Source: Slackia exigua ATCC 700122 (GTDB lineage Bacteria; Actinomycetota; Coriobacteriia; Coriobacteriales; Eggerthellaceae). Taken from it: a DNA stretch of 64,000 nt. Position 1 is the stretch's first letter. Each line of letters begins with the position of its first letter. The stretch covers positions 110,258 to 174,257 of the forward strand of contig NZ_GG700631.1 of the NCBI RefSeq assembly GCF_000162875.1, given 5' to 3'. The position numbers and the translations under genes are program-made. Shown piece by piece: positions 18,601 to 25,394 of the stretch. A model generated the notes under the pieces. It was not told the DNA's origin, searched no databases, and worked only from the letters and a program-made list of their open reading frames with translations.

Positions 18601-19645
18601 GCTTTGCGCCGACGGTCAAGCCGATGCCGGCTGCCTCTTCGTGCGCACGAGCCGTCACGCTGGCCGTACCGGATGTCGTGATGGAAATGGAGCCGACGCG
18701 TCCGTCGTCTTTGGGCGAGCCGTCCGAGGCGCCGATACCTGCAGAATCGTCGCCCTCGGCCGTGGCGGAGATCGAGCCGCCCGTGATGTCGATCTCGATC
18801 GAACCTACCGAACCTTTGTATGCAGCGCCGATAGCCGCTGCGTCCTCATGCGTGGTCTTGGCCGTCACGACAGGAGCGCCCGTGATCTTGATAGAGCCAA
18901 GGTCGGAGTCGCGGCCGGTACCGATGGCCGCGCCGTCTTGTTCGGGAACGTCCGCATCCACGGTTCCGCCCGTTATGACGATGGAGTCGTTTTCGTCCCA
19001 ATGGGCGTCGCCATTGCCGGACTTGTAATCGTCGCCCGTGCCGATGGCGGCGGCTTGGCCCGATCCGTGAGCGTTAATGGTCGGAGCGCCATCGACGTCG
19101 GAAATCACAAGCGCGCCGCAGCCCTCGTTATGCGAACCGCCGATGCCCGCGCCGCCATCGGAACCGGACGTCCCGTTCTTAGAATCGTCGCGACCATGGG
19201 CATTCAGCGTTCCCGGACCTGTGATGGTCACGTGAGACCCCGCCGTGCGCAACGCCGCGCGACCATAGCCATCGATCGCAAAGCCGCGTCTGGCACCGCC
19301 CTTAAGCGTGGCGGTGCAGCCATCGTCCAACACGAACTTCGCGTACGAGCCGCTCTCGACGTTGACGGCGGACTTATCTTCGTCCGACATGTCAAGCAGC
19401 AGGTTCTGAAGATGCACTACGATCGGGTCGTCCTCGGTACCGCCCTTGACCGTCAAGTTATGGTCGTGGCTTTCGCCTCTGACGTAATACACATCGGACG
19501 GATTGTCCGCAGTGTAGTCCTTATCGGCATCGCCGAAGTCGATCGTAACGTCTGATGCCAACGCCATGCTTGGCGAAGCGGCCAGCATGAAAAGGCTCAG
19601 CAGTGCTGCGAACAACGCTGTTTTGTCCGTCTTGATGAGCTGCAT
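12593..19645 (-). CDS. Giant secreted repeat protein / putative adhesin
   Basis: Encodes 2350 residues. A signal peptide (about 1-30, ending PSMALAS) is followed by a solenoid to roughly residue 1080, in which an A/G-G-I-G motif (AGIGSGN, AAIGTGD and variants) recurs about 25 times at intervals of some 20-45 residues, each with a V/I-T-I strand. This resembles a right-handed beta-helix, with Cthe_2159-type carbohydrate-binding proteins as relatives. From about 1285 to 2230 come MBG/YDG-type Ig-like modules marked by repeated YDG (KTYDGQPAV, VVYNGRAHA, RLYDGSAL, VTYDGRPHE, KAYDGSPLV, AVYDGRIHT). A Listeria-Bacteroides repeat (about 2235-2300, DLDGGTLNG and GYRFVEWHG) precedes a C-terminal VATGD, a membrane helix and KR, which looks like a divergent sortase signal. 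It is probably a wall-anchored gut adhesin. Confidence 0.9.
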   Translation of the reverse strand: MQLIKTDKTALFAALLSLFMLAASPSMALASDVTIDFGDADKDYTADNPSDVYYVRGESHDHNLTVKGGTEDDPIVVHLQNLLLDMSDEDKSAVNVESGSYAKFVLDDGCTATLKGGARRGFAIDGYGRAALRTAGSHVTITGPGTLNAHGRDDSKNGTSGSDGGAGIGGSHNEGCGALVISDVDGAPTINAHGSGQAAAIGTGDDYKSGNGDAHWDENDSIVITGGTVDADVPEQDGAAIGTGRDSDLGSIKITGAPVVTAKTTHEDAAAIGAAYKGSVGSIEIDITGGSISATAEGDDSAGIGASDGSPKDDGRVGSISITTSGTASVTARAHEEAAGIGLTVGAKLGTITISAKGESTITAHGGESGAGIGGAAGNYPTGKSPIKISTADSATINAQGGENGAGIGSGNGESGDIEIAMDGGTINAKGTNDGAGIGSGNDESGTISISGTGTIHAEGDDYASGIGSADAESAGAITIEGAAGVRKLIVHAASYRNSGNDHPDCCAAIGGGSGHVGDITLKNATITATPSTHAAAIGTAEHGDIEKITIDNCAIETQERDKDGYAITNGKGRQVGIGATGQRSDVGSISLSDTDYVGTCIGVGYHGDVRAITITDSNITATPVQPVLAKNDEGEAATGIGAGLEGSAGSIAITGSTVVANGISGGPGIGNGGALNEAASDITAIHNGSTDSITIRDSTVTATGSVGGESKVQAPPPDKGIWVYYIAASPGIGCGGNSHVDKIAIKGSTVTSTAGNDKYKGAAGIGAGSFANCGPIEISDSTVVATGKHTGAGIGSGGIDTRMLDVYDISEGIANIIKTAGIKTSTISIADSNVTARGGSYGGAGIGGARNGSVDGDITIADSVVDAKGGGDGAGIGTGCRETAVTGSLYMDHTIAISGASQVTATGGDRSAGIGGSFGAAVKTIDISLTTVQDPEVSSNHGFTNFVKATGGRGAAGIGSGAATEGAVQPGSEGVSVAVSGGYVYAKGGGIGAGAAGAGPGIGVGAARSGKSHSDRINGFTVIGGYIEAVAGGSGADDIGCGVGTENKGTGVWNVTGGTILADTWNVDSPIIDGGSISAQLTGAKNSADERVHRTTLKAIAPNVPVDPDGIATAAHYGTNDMYSHFDSARVWSYLPASDADAQHATLHYSRFGDGIPESEYFWGTTKTDGSGWLKTGGTAEFIPLSKKITVGNPFTLSLDDASLGDTGWTFTSTGAARVANAASTASPGASVDMAATAAGPYTVTAESTAADQDDERYWNHTATYTGNVEAIDTFISFMDSPSKTYDGQPAVHPEVYTNSPGDVRLSYRGHTATDKTYNAVVPPTEAGDYTVTAQVAASGNYSEASISEDFVISPAPTTVVLTAHESGAASTVTATVSGLHEAAGSVTFTVEGSTETRVVDVATATGTTYTAQFTVENVPAGTYKVSATFASPNYVTSQTERTFDKEKSIRTIDVDSSYRKTYGDADFKLSAQAVPATDHDMWTYEVVDDGKEAVVAVDDQGNVSIKHAGRALVKVTLTDGTGDLYEPVEATVEIDVAKKEIIVASQLMDEAGGAPQTSVVYGSIPTDPSRYVLSIGNATDAEAARIRDALAAQPLDAATPADTAVVKIARRTAGAGGGGASTTYDLADYRLTLTQARVQVAKRNVVISAADATGVYGGAEPAYALTYDADLPANRQADAGMASFDTVAGVFTTAPAVSGPDGFADLDAGTYEGEITAVGGESANYNVTFAPGTLTVAPASLRDASRVSVGQVEPVVYNGRAHAVAESDIQVTDVKAGASSASPLSESDYDVTVAGDATNAGTARAVVTGTGNYTGSVVRKLEILPAELTIKTPSAARLYDGSALTAEGSMSGLAAGETATFKTTGTQTEVGSSPNSYKLTWDGTANRMNYRTNVDVGTLTVLENDISNLDVIVPDDVTYDGRPHEQAMTVTGEGGRVLAAGTDYTLSYDGDTTNAGSVTVTATGAGAYTGEVSATYKIKPARLLIETTSATKAYDGSPLVGSASMEGLIGSETATLAATGTLTDPGSTLDTYTLTWDGTAKEQNYRIREKIGTLTVETSDALTVTAGNYSAVYDGRIHTAECTANVDGATFEYSVDGGDTWSATAPSIKDVGEVDYAVRASAFGYNAKTAEGTLVVTAPDEPVNVVVAADNLVKPVGAKDPEFTAQVVGTLGSDTVEYEFSREEGETEGVYRITVTGESVQGVYNVVYVPGTLTITNDGLPMRTITFDLDGGTLNGSEDPIVWQVREGQAITLPEAPIRDGYRFVEWHGSSYQPGDEYQVEGDHTFTAVWRAQAPAAAGDQAAQRATKIVATGDTTPIAALALGAIAALAIIIGAASSKRACATHTLG

Positions 19646-19772
19646 ATGATCTACTCCCGAAATGGTATGCCAAGGTCTTCATGGAGTGCTGCACACGTTT
19701 CCAGCATGTTCGCATGGGCTGCGGACGGCGGATTTTCTTTATCGGCGCATGTGCTTTTCGAAAAACGAGACG

Positions 19773-19800
19773 ACCCCCGGCCAGTCTCGGCTGGCCAGGG
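19773..19800 (-). terminator. Intrinsic terminator of the 19885 lipoprotein gene
   Basis: On the minus strand CCCC-TGGCCAG and CTGGCC-GGGG arms form a strong hairpin, followed after about seven bases by TTTTT. It sits between the lipoprotein stop and the start of the giant surface-protein gene, so the two are probably separate transcripts. Confidence 0.6.
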
Positions 19801-19884
19801 GATCGGGGGCGGGAAAGCCCCAAGGGAGGGATAGGAGGAGCGAGATGCCGGAGCCGGGAGGGGGCGGCGCCGGAAAGGGATGCG

Positions 19885-20469
19885 CTAGCCCACCTGGGAG
19901 GTGTAGCTCTGGATGGTCTTGATGGCGTCGACGGCCTCGGAGACCTCGCACGGGGCGAGGAGGGCCTTGCCGAGCTCGCTGCCCATGTCGATGGTGATGC
20001 TGCCGTCATCGTTGACGGTCACGCCGAAGGTGATGGAGTTGCCGGAGAGCTCATCGGTGATGGTGATGAGCCTCTCGCCGTTCTGCTCGGTCGCGGTTGC
20101 TGCGCCCATGAAGCTCACATGAGCCATCTTCTCGGCATCGAGGAAGAAGATGCCTGTCTTGGAGCCGTCGCCGTTGCCCACGTAGTAGACGGTCTCGCCG
20201 CTTTCGGCGACGCCCATGTAGGCTTCGGTGATCTCAGAGGTGGAGATGGAATAGGTCTCGCTTGAGCTGCCGTTCGCCGCACCGTTGGAGGCGTTCGAAT
20301 CCTGATTCATGGCGGTGTCATTGCTTTTCTGTCCGGCGGAGGTCGACTCGGCGACGGGGGCGGTGGAATCCTCGCCGGCATCGGAGCCGCCGCAGGCCGT
20401 GAGAGCGAGCGGGAAGGCGAGAAGTGCGAGGGCGAGAGCGCCGGTGACGATACGGTTCCTGTTGAGCAT
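19885..20469 (-). CDS. Secreted lipoprotein of unknown function
   Basis: Encodes 194 residues. The N-terminus NRNRIVTGALALALLAFPLA followed by LTACGG is a lipoprotein signal with its lipobox Cys. A Ser/Asn/Thr-rich linker (about 30-75) precedes an approximately 115-residue domain of alternating strands (ITEAYMGVAESGETVYYVGN; SITFGVTVNDDGSITIDMGS) that I do not recognise by name. AGAGGAACCACC precedes this ATG; the frame stays open upstream but without a site. The conserved box B lies 92 bp upstream with a TAGAAT -10-like hexamer, placing it in the same putative regulon as 12073 and 23212. It is next to the MalT-like regulator. Confidence 0.82.
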   Translation of the reverse strand: MLNRNRIVTGALALALLAFPLALTACGGSDAGEDSTAPVAESTSAGQKSNDTAMNQDSNASNGAANGSSSETYSISTSEITEAYMGVAESGETVYYVGNGDGSKTGIFFLDAEKMAHVSFMGAATATEQNGERLITITDELSGNSITFGVTVNDDGSITIDMGSELGKALLAPCEVSEAVDAIKTIQSYTSQVG

Positions 20470-20561
20470 GGTGGTTCCTCTCTGCGTGCCGTGGTTTTCT
20501 GAGGGCTGCCGCGCTACCGCGCTGCCGGGAGGAATTCTATGGAACCGCCGTCGCCCGTACA

Positions 20562-20577
20562 TCATCCCAAAGTATGA
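20562..20577 (-). promoter_or_regulatory. Conserved box, copy B: TCATCCCAAAGTATGA
   Basis: An exact second copy, 92 bp before the lipoprotein start at 20469. TAGAAT lies 22 bp downstream of the box, the same spacing as copy A. The flanking CATCATCCC and a nearby CGTCGCCCG on the plus strand are also shared with copy A. Confidence 0.6.
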
Positions 20578-20644
20578 GAGGCAAAAACGCGGAGCGTAGG
20601 TGGCGCCGGGGCGGCAAGACAGGGGACTACCCCGTCTCGCATCG

Positions 20645-23008
20645 TCACACCAGATGGAGACGACGGGCTTCACGGGCGGCCTGAACGCGCCTGCTCACGC
20701 CGAGCTTGGCGAGAATGTGGCTCACATGGGTCTTCACCGTGGACAGCTTGATGCCCAGAAGCTCGCCGATCTCGACGTTGCTCTTGTCCTGGCAGATGAG
20801 ATGCAGCACTTGGATCTCCGTCTTGGTAAGGGGCTCCGTCAGCCCCGAGGGCGGCGACATGAAATCGGGGTACCACAGCGCCTGGGCTCGGGCGCCCTTC
20901 ACAAGGCGCGCCAGCTGCTCTTCGTCCACGTCCATCTCCTCGGCGTGTTCCTGGATCTCGGTGAGCAAGGGAAGCACGGCTGCGCCGTACAGCGTGACGG
21001 TACGCACGTAGCCATAGCGTTTCGCCTGTTCAAGCGCATCGGTGATCCATCGTTTCCAATCTCCCTTGCCGCTGCGCCATGCGGCGATGGCCGTGAGCAC
21101 GCCGTAGTGGATGCGGTCGATGACGCCGTTGCGCGACTTCACATGCTCGTCAAGCATGGAAATGAGTCGAAATGCCTCGTCATAGCGCGATTCCGAGATA
21201 TACGCCTGGCTTACGGCTCGGTAGATATAGCGATTCAGGAAGTCGAGCGGCCTGGAGAGATCCGGTGCGTTCTCCTCGACCCACGCATGGGCGCGTTCGG
21301 CCTGCCTCAGGCGCAGCCAGGCGTGGCAGCGCAGCGCATCGAGGTTCGCGATGATCCTTTTGCGCTCGAGAATCTTGCTCTGGGCAAGATGGCGCCTGTG
21401 GAGATCGAGAAGCGTCAGCGCCTGACGCGCATCCCCGCAACACATAAGGTTTTTGCACTGGATGCCGATGGCGGCGAACTCGACGGAAGGGTCGCCTTTG
21501 CGCCTGATCTTGGGGAGGACGGCGTTGACCCGCGCAATGTATGGGGTGACGTCCTCGCCCTTTTCGAACTTGCTCTCGCAGAGGGCGATCTCGGTGCAGC
21601 CCACCGCGAGCTTCCCCAAGGCGGCCTCGGCGATCTTGCCGATGAGGGCGCTGGTCATCTCGTCCGTGGGAACCCAGAGGCTGAGGTCGCGCCCTCCGTT
21701 GATGATGCTGGGCATGGCGCTTGTCATGGAAGGCATGAGTTCCGGGTCGTCGCTCGCCCTCACCTTCGCAAGAGCCCCCACGGCATCCGTGAGGCTCGTC
21801 AGGCAGCGATGAGGAAGCGCCAGGTCAAGATACGCGAGGTTGGCATGGGCAACGAGCTTTTCGTCCCGCGTGCGCTCCGGTGCGCGTGCGTAGCTTTCGA
21901 GTTCGGCGTACCAGCGCTCCGATCCAACGATGTCCACGAGCATCGAGTCGAGAAGGCTCATGGTGCGCATGAGCCTGGGAGAGGCGCATATCATGTCTTC
22001 GGGAAGGTCGTGGTAGTAGCGTTCGAGCTCGCAGTAGGTTCCGGTGCCGGGATTGAGCCGCGCGTGCTCGTCCAGAACCGCAAGCATGCGCACGCTGTCC
22101 TTGGCGCGCAAGCATAGGTCGAGCGCATCGATGTAGTCGCCTTGGGCCACGTAATAGTTTACGGCGCGCTCGATTATAGACGAGCGCGCGGCATCCTCGT
22201 GGCGGCGCATGCGCTCCCACTGAAGAAAGCCGCGCATGCCTGGCTTCACGTTCCAGCCCTGGTCGTCGCGCGTGACGAAACATGTGACGTGCTGAAGCGC
22301 GTCGAGAAGGGCCTTGCCGTCGGCTTCGCCGAGCACGTTCGCGAGAAAGGGCTCGTCGATCCTGTCCAAAAGCGGTATGAGCAGCATGAGCTCCTGGATC
22401 TTCGGGTCGAAGCGTCGGTTGAACTCGGACTCGAAGTAGCGCATGACCTCGTTGGTGAGGTCGGCCTCCCATGCATCCTCGCCGTGCAGGATGTGCATAA
22501 GCGCGAGCGAGACCGCCAAAGGGTAGCGGGACGTGGCGGCGGCGATGCGCTCGACCAAGAAAGGCGTGGGCGCAAGGCCGTTGGCCACCAAGAGACGCGC
22601 TATGTCCGTATCGGTGAAGAAGAGGTCGTCGTTCGTGACGATGACCAGGTCGCCCTTGGCGAAGAAAGGCGTGAGCCATCCAGGCATGGGCGCGCGCGAG
22701 ATGAAAACGAAGCGCGTGTCGCCGCATTGCGCGACCACGGACGCGAGCGCTGCGCCTTGGGAAGAGGAGACGGCGTCATGGATGTTGTCCACAAGGACGG
22801 CGTCATGCCCCTGCGCCGCTTCGACGGTGACGGCAACGCCGACGTCGGTCGTCTCGGCGTCGACCTCCAGCACGTCAAGGCCTTGGAGCATCCGATGGGC
22901 GAGCTCGGTCTTGCCGAAGCCGAGAGGAGCGCAGATGAGCGCGATGCGGGTGCAGCTCCATTGCGCCCAGAGGCATTCGTCAAGCTCTAGAGGAATCTTG
23001 TTCAGCAT
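20645..23008 (-). CDS. MalT-like LuxR-family regulator with ATPase domain
   Basis: Encodes 787 residues, the size of large MalT/LAL-type regulators. The N-terminal NTPase has Walker A APLGFGKTEL (about 27-36) and Walker B HDAVLVDNIHDA, with VFISRAPMPG as a sensor-like segment. The long middle region (about 250-700) is alpha-helical and TPR-like. The C-terminal LuxR helix-turn-helix is LTKTEIQVLHLICQDKSNVE followed by IGELLGIKLSTVKTHVSHIL. In MalT-like proteins a small ligand plus ATP triggers oligomerisation and DNA binding. It lies between boxes B and C and is the best candidate to bind them. It is a cytoplasmic activator; its ligand is unknown. Confidence 0.9.
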   Translation of the reverse strand: MLNKIPLELDECLWAQWSCTRIALICAPLGFGKTELAHRMLQGLDVLEVDAETTDVGVAVTVEAAQGHDAVLVDNIHDAVSSSQGAALASVVAQCGDTRFVFISRAPMPGWLTPFFAKGDLVIVTNDDLFFTDTDIARLLVANGLAPTPFLVERIAAATSRYPLAVSLALMHILHGEDAWEADLTNEVMRYFESEFNRRFDPKIQELMLLIPLLDRIDEPFLANVLGEADGKALLDALQHVTCFVTRDDQGWNVKPGMRGFLQWERMRRHEDAARSSIIERAVNYYVAQGDYIDALDLCLRAKDSVRMLAVLDEHARLNPGTGTYCELERYYHDLPEDMICASPRLMRTMSLLDSMLVDIVGSERWYAELESYARAPERTRDEKLVAHANLAYLDLALPHRCLTSLTDAVGALAKVRASDDPELMPSMTSAMPSIINGGRDLSLWVPTDEMTSALIGKIAEAALGKLAVGCTEIALCESKFEKGEDVTPYIARVNAVLPKIRRKGDPSVEFAAIGIQCKNLMCCGDARQALTLLDLHRRHLAQSKILERKRIIANLDALRCHAWLRLRQAERAHAWVEENAPDLSRPLDFLNRYIYRAVSQAYISESRYDEAFRLISMLDEHVKSRNGVIDRIHYGVLTAIAAWRSGKGDWKRWITDALEQAKRYGYVRTVTLYGAAVLPLLTEIQEHAEEMDVDEEQLARLVKGARAQALWYPDFMSPPSGLTEPLTKTEIQVLHLICQDKSNVEIGELLGIKLSTVKTHVSHILAKLGVSRRVQAAREARRLHLV

Positions 23009-23174
23009 GGGCGTTCACTGTTTCCGGGGGACATGCGGCGCGGCGACCGGCGGCGTCAGCGATGCCATCTGGACCCTCCGAATCTTCCAAGACGAGCGAG
23101 GCGCCCAGCCGCGGATGGTTGCCATGGTAGTGGAAAAGACGCCGGGCGCCAAGCGCAGACGCAAACGGTCGTAA

Positions 23175-23198
23175 GGGCGCCCCCGTTCGAGGGCGCCC
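23175..23198 (-). terminator. Terminator hairpin after the 23212 gene
   Basis: GGGCGCCC (23175-23182) and GGGCGCCC (23191-23198), a self-complementary pair around an 8-nt loop, lie directly downstream of the stop at 23212 on the minus strand, followed by TTACG. The T-run is poor. Confidence 0.5.
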
Positions 23199-23211
23199 GG
23201 AAGAGGCCCTT

Positions 23212-23586
23212 CTACAGGTTGAGCGCCTCGAGCTCGGAAGCCGTGGCCTCGACGAGCCTCTCGATCTCTTTGACGTTGCCGCCGAAGACGGAGCCGAAGG
23301 AGAAGATCCCGTGGGTCACAGTATCGAAGGCGGCGTTGACGAGCTGGTCGCCGACGCCCACCATCTGGTTCTTCTGGATCAGGATCTTGTTTTTGCCCTG
23401 GACCATCACCCACACCTGGTTCTGGCGGTCGAGCGGCGGGAACACTATCACGTCCGCGAAGCCGTTCTTCACGAGCTCAGGCTTGCCTGCCGTGAAAGCC
23501 TCGTCCTTGATGCGGTCGAACAGCTCCTTCTCGTTCGCGAAGCTCTGGCTGGTCCTGACGGTCTTGAGCTTGAATCCAAGCGCCAT
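23212..23586 (-). CDS. Small conserved-looking protein, unknown function
   Basis: Encodes 124 residues, with no signal peptide and no membrane helix. The order is an alpha-helical start (KELFDRIKDEAFTAGKPELV), a beta-rich centre (ADVIVFPPLDRQNQVWVMVQ, then GKNKILIQKNQ), a glycine-rich segment (THGIFSFGSVFGGNVKEIER) and an amphipathic C-terminal helix. The centre reads like an aggregation- or membrane-binding beta domain, but I cannot name the family. ACAGGAG precedes the start. Box C lies 88 bp upstream, so it belongs to the same putative regulon as 12073 and 19885. Confidence 0.75.
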   Translation of the reverse strand: MALGFKLKTVRTSQSFANEKELFDRIKDEAFTAGKPELVKNGFADVIVFPPLDRQNQVWVMVQGKNKILIQKNQMVGVGDQLVNAAFDTVTHGIFSFGSVFGGNVKEIERLVEATASELEALNL

Positions 23587-23674
23587 GTCGGTACTCCTGT
23601 CCGTGCAAGGTCTTCGGGCGCGCATGGTGCCGCCCCGGTTGGACGCAGTGTGCAGGCTCGTCCGACGAATGTCC

Positions 23675-23690
23675 TCATCCCAAAGTATGA
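23675..23690 (-). promoter_or_regulatory. Conserved box, copy C: TCATCCCAAAGTATGA
   Basis: A third exact copy, 88 bp before the start at 23586. Here the inverted arms extend to CTCAT and ATGAG around the core. The hexamer at the -10 position used by copies A and B is CACACT, a poor match. Confidence 0.6.
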
Positions 23691-23740
23691 GCTTCGCCCG
23701 ATCGCCGCAGGAGACCGTGCGTGTTCCGGCCGATTCCCCG

Positions 23741-25216
23741 CTACTCCCCTGGATGCTCCTCGGATCCCTGCGCATGCAGCGCGTCCAGCAGCTCGCGGCG
23801 GCTGTGCACGTCGAACTTTCGATAGATATGGTTGACGTGCGCCTTGATGGTCCCCTGCGCGACGAAGAGCTCGCGTTCCATGTCTTCCATCGATTTCTCG
23901 CGCGCCATAAGCTGCAGCACCTCTTCTTCGCGCGGCGTAAGGCCGTGCAACTTCGATAGGTCCGATACGCGCATGGCAAGACGCCCGGCGCCCGCATCCT
24001 CATTCGACGAGAGGTCCTCCATGCGGATGCCCCACTTCGACGACAGATTGCGCTCGGAGACGAATACCGCCACGAACACGACCATGAGCACGATCGTCAA
24101 CGCGATATACGCCGTCGCGTATGCGCCGGTATCGAGCGACGTCGCCATCCAGGCGCCCGCCGCCCAGCCGACGAGCTCGACCAGATAGCGTATCCCCCGC
24201 TCGATCCCGTTTATCCAAACCGCACTGATGCCGAAACGATACGTGATGTTGCTCATGATGAGCATGATGAACATGGAAAGCATCGTGTATCCGGCGTCAT
24301 AGCAGAACGCCGTAAGCTCCCCCGACAGGGAAAACGACGACGACACGAGCAGGAACCCCACAATGAAGAACGGAAACGCGAGCTGATAGACCGTATCGAA
24401 GTTGAACCACTTCGCCGTGGACAGCGCACCGAGGAACACCAGCGCCGTGACGGCAAGCGCGCCGGCCACGTTGCCGATGTTGAGCGTGAGCGCGGGCAAC
24501 GTGCCGAAGCCGCCGGCGAACGTGCAGGCCGACATCAGCAGGATCGGCTTCCAGGGAAAGACGCGCGTCGCATCCTTGCTCGTGGCGCGCGGCAGGTCGT
24601 GGGCAGGCAGATGGTTCATGCTCGCGCGCACCTGGGATAAGGACACCAGCGGCAAGACGAGCGCGAAGAACGCCAGGTATGGCGCCGCAAGCCCCATGAA
24701 GAGCCACTTGATGCACTCTCCCGTGAAGATGGCCATCGCATGATACACGGCGACGCGCATGGGATTGAGCATCCCGTAGAATTCCGCCCACATAAGAATG
24801 AGCGAGCCGAGCCCGCATCCCGCAAGCACGAGGCCCGCCGCCTTGAGCGCCGCGAGCGGCCAGATGAAGCAGGATACGATGACGAGCGCCGACCCTCCCG
24901 ACATGAACAGAGCCGTGAGCGCACGGGCACGGCCGTTCGACCAGAGCGGCGTGATGCGCGTCGCGGCGAATGCGAGGACCAGCGAAACCACGCCGATCGC
25001 GCCTTCGAACATGAAATAGTCGAACGGACCCACCGTCGGGAACGCATCGAAACGAAAGAATATGGACAGCCATGCGCGGTAGATGCCGACGCCGAAGAAC
25101 ACGAACGGTATCGCAGTTATGCGCTTCGACACGTCCTTCCAGCGGCGTGCCGACACGCGCGCGCGAGCACGTATGGATTCCAATGGACCCTCCTCCCGCA
25201 CGCCATCATAGCCCAC
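23741..25216 (-). CDS. LuxR-family regulator with multi-spanning membrane domain
   Basis: Encodes up to 491 residues. About twelve hydrophobic helices occupy residues 30-400, giving an MFS-like sensor. A cytoplasmic LuxR domain follows at about 425-485: LTPREEEVLQLMAREKSMED, then MERELFVAQGTIKAHVNHIY. This membrane-LuxR architecture is characteristic of Eggerthellaceae and is usually next to a flavoprotein reductase, as here (divergent from 25395). The ATG at 25216 has only GGTGGG upstream. A TTG eleven codons in (25183) follows GGAGGAGGG and may be the true start. It probably controls the neighbouring reductase in response to its substrate. Confidence 0.88.
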   Translation of the reverse strand: MGYDGVREEGPLESIRARARVSARRWKDVSKRITAIPFVFFGVGIYRAWLSIFFRFDAFPTVGPFDYFMFEGAIGVVSLVLAFAATRITPLWSNGRARALTALFMSGGSALVIVSCFIWPLAALKAAGLVLAGCGLGSLILMWAEFYGMLNPMRVAVYHAMAIFTGECIKWLFMGLAAPYLAFFALVLPLVSLSQVRASMNHLPAHDLPRATSKDATRVFPWKPILLMSACTFAGGFGTLPALTLNIGNVAGALAVTALVFLGALSTAKWFNFDTVYQLAFPFFIVGFLLVSSSFSLSGELTAFCYDAGYTMLSMFIMLIMSNITYRFGISAVWINGIERGIRYLVELVGWAAGAWMATSLDTGAYATAYIALTIVLMVVFVAVFVSERNLSSKWGIRMEDLSSNEDAGAGRLAMRVSDLSKLHGLTPREEEVLQLMAREKSMEDMERELFVAQGTIKAHVNHIYRKFDVHSRRELLDALHAQGSEEHPGE

Positions 25217-25253
25217 CCGCGGCCCAGAACGCCGAAATAGCCTTTCACCTGGT

Positions 25254-25294
25254 CGGGTTATTTTCGGGTTATCGATTTAACCGGCACGGATAAT
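25254..25294 (+). promoter_or_regulatory. Reductase promoter with CGGGTTAT direct repeats
   Basis: Two CGGGTTAT octamers (25254-25261, 25265-25272) are 11 bp apart. The second begins an inverted element GGTTA-N6-TAACC (25268-25283). A -10-like GATAAT is at 25289-25294 with no good -35, as expected for an activator-dependent promoter. It reads toward the flavoprotein gene at 25395. Confidence 0.4.
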
Positions 25295-25394
25295 TGGCTT
25301 CGCTCCCCTTCCGCGCTAGATTCCATGGCAACGGGCGCGCCGCGCAGGGAGGCGCGGCAACCGATGCCCGACGGTCTAGAGAGAGGGGTCTCCC

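Noticed and set aside
12605-19555. Long plus-strand open frames (889 and 1281 codons) opposite the surface-protein gene
   Set aside because: They are Arg/Ala/Gly-rich antisense shadows of a repetitive GC-rich gene, with no start sites, domains or signal; the minus-strand protein has a signal peptide and clear modules.
16400-19600. Regular repeats that could suggest a CRISPR array
   Set aside because: The repeats are degenerate, in frame, and encode the GIG protein motif; there are no identical direct repeats with unique spacers and no cas genes.
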